A DNA stretch of 64,000 bases from Candidatus Eiseniibacteriota bacterium. GTDB lineage: Bacteria; Eisenbacteria; RBG-16-71-46; CAIMUX01. The stretch lies in contig JACKCR010000009.1 of assembly GCA_020633975.1 (NCBI GenBank), forward strand, positions 124,001 to 188,000, written 5' to 3'. The notes beneath the pieces are model-generated. The model ran no database searches. It saw only the letters and a program-made list of their open reading frames with translations, and was not told where the DNA came from. Below, in pieces: positions 63,027 through 64,000 of this stretch; within the stretch, counting starts at the first letter, position 1; each line of letters starts with the position of its first letter. The translations under genes and the position numbers were made by a program.

Positions 63027-64000
63027 ATGAGACCCGGAATCGGCATGCATCAGACGATGAGTCTGAGCCAGGTTCTGACTCCGCAGATGCGGATGAACCT
63101 GGAGCTGATCCAGGCGCCGATCCTAGAAGCCGTCGAAGCCCTCGAGCAGACCGTCATGGAGAACCCCTGGCTCGAGCGGAACGAGGACCAAACGGATCCT
63201 CGCTTCGTTCGTGACGCCGACCGGGAAGTCGCGCAGACGCCGTCGACCCCGACCGAGCAACGCGAGTTCGACGAAGCCGAAGCCTGGTTCGACGCGCCGG
63301 CCACTCCTTGGACCCACGAAGGGTTCCCGGCGGACGAAGCGCAGGGAGCGATCGCAGTCAACGTTCCCACGCCCTATGAACAGCTCAACGAACAGGTCGC
63401 GGATCTGGACGTGCGTCGTCCCGTCATGGAGATGGTACGTCTCCTCATCTGCAACCTGGACGAGCACGGCTACCTCGCGTGTCCGGAAGATGAGCTGAAG
63501 GAGTTCCTCGGGATCGAGACGCCGATCCAGGAGAAGACGTTCGAAGAGGGGCTGGAGGCGATCCGTCGCGAGATGGAACCCGCCGGTCTCGGCGCCCGGG
63601 ATCAGGCGCATTGCTTCCTTCTTCAGCTCGAGCGCCAAGGCAAGGGCAAGACCCTCGCCGCGCGCATGGTGAAGGAAGGCGTCCTCGGAATGATGAAGCC
63701 GAGGAACCTCAACACGGTTGCAAAGAAGCTCGGCGTCAAAGAGTCCGAACTCCGGGAAGCGTTGGAAGATCTCCGTCGTCTCTATGCGCATCCACTTTCG
63801 CTTCTCGATCAGACGACCGAACCGACGCGGTATCCGGACCTGATCGTCGAGAAGATCGACGACGAGTGGATCGTCAACCTGAGCCATCCGCTCGCGGGTC
63901 GGTATCGCTTCCGCGACACAAAGGTTCCTCGGAAGAAGGCTCTGGTTGCCGAGATGAACGGCGATCTGGACAAAGAAGATCCCGCCGCGGTTCTCGCCCG
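63027..64000 (+). CDS. rpoN: RNA polymerase sigma-54 factor, 5' part
   Basis: The gene runs off the window. The visible 324 residues hold region I (MHQTMSLSQVLTPQMRMNLE followed by LIQAPILEAVEALEQ), which blocks open-complex formation until an activator ATPase acts. The acidic region II follows, then the core-binding region (VRRPVMEMVRLLICNLDEHG, FEEGLEAIRREMEPAGLGAR, LRRLYAHPLSLLD). The C-terminal RpoN box is outside the window. The ATG at 63027 has AGGA 6 bases ahead; an ATG at 63021 directly abuts that site and is less likely. Its activators are not in this window; the one AAA+ protein here has lost the sigma-54 contact loop. Confidence 0.93.
   Translation, partial: MRPGIGMHQTMSLSQVLTPQMRMNLELIQAPILEAVEALEQTVMENPWLERNEDQTDPRFVRDADREVAQTPSTPTEQREFDEAEAWFDAPATPWTHEGFPADEAQGAIAVNVPTPYEQLNEQVADLDVRRPVMEMVRLLICNLDEHGYLACPEDELKEFLGIETPIQEKTFEEGLEAIRREMEPAGLGARDQAHCFLLQLERQGKGKTLAARMVKEGVLGMMKPRNLNTVAKKLGVKESELREALEDLRRLYAHPLSLLDQTTEPTRYPDLIVEKIDDEWIVNLSHPLAGRYRFRDTKVPRKKALVAEMNGDLDKEDPAAVLA

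Overview
The window (64 kb, high GC) is a bacterial chromosome segment centred on the replication origin. It carries rpmH-rnpA-yidD-yidC-jag-rsmG-parA-parB on the minus strand, facing away from dnaA-dnaN-dciA-gyrB-gyrA on the plus strand. A DnaA-box cluster lies just upstream of dnaA and three parS-like sites lie around parAB. The cell is Gram-negative: there are lipoproteins with lipoboxes, a predicted outer-membrane beta-barrel (DUF3078), a YidC with a large periplasmic domain, and a subtilase with a FlgD-like C-terminal domain. The gene content (bactofilin next to parB, FGE-type lipoproteins, FlgD-like C-terminus, TPR-CHAT) suggests an uncultured lineage of the Eisenbacteria/Krumholzibacteriota/Gemmatimonadota kind. 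That placement is inference, not something the sequence proves. I see no tRNA, rRNA, IS element, prophage or CRISPR array.

Layout. 0.1-5 kb: an Hpt protein, a REC-PAS-GGDEF diguanylate cyclase, and a translationally coupled thiD-thiE-thiL set. 5-10.4 kb: a PH-like membrane protein, a MarR regulator, a solo B3/4 protein with a zinc-ribbon partner, glutamate dehydrogenase and an unknown membrane protein. 10.4-14.8 kb (minus): tkt-zwf-pgl of the pentose phosphate pathway. 15-21.4 kb (minus): a TPR protein with a decayed sigma-54-type AAA+ domain, a small secreted protein, a TMTC-like membrane/TPR protein and an FGE-fold lipoprotein. 21.8-24.8 kb (minus): bactofilin, M23 peptidase, parB, parA. 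24.8-26.2 kb: a long gene-free stretch with two parS sites. 26.2-40.1 kb: the origin cluster, then rex. 40.1-50.4 kb: TPM protein, NTase-fold protein and LemA; DUF5658; a NhaD-like antiporter; a GH26-like lipoprotein; a Tat-type Fe/Mn SOD; a secreted protein coupled to a YihY-HTH fusion; a double receiver protein. 50.5-56.5 kb: a second FGE-domain lipoprotein, DUF3078 protein, TPR-methyltransferase, zinc-finger protein. 56.7-62.8 kb (minus): an operon-like set of an ECF-type sigma factor, a 223-aa companion, a 1007-aa TPR-CHAT protease and an exported subtilase. 63-64 kb: the start of rpoN, cut by the window end.

The strongest candidate for an undescribed system is the sigma / companion / TPR-CHAT / subtilase operon: two proteases of different clans, with all catalytic residues visible, joined by a 4-base stop/start overlap and placed behind their own sigma factor. 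The second is the TPR protein whose AAA+ domain has lost the Walker A lysine, the GAFTGA loop and the DNA-binding domain, preceded by a small exported protein. Other points: a dnaN-like fragment in an intergenic region, dciA where recF usually sits, valine at GyrA position 83, and a low-complexity insertion in ThiE. ATGA/TGATG/TAATG stop-start overlaps are frequent here and fix many start sites.
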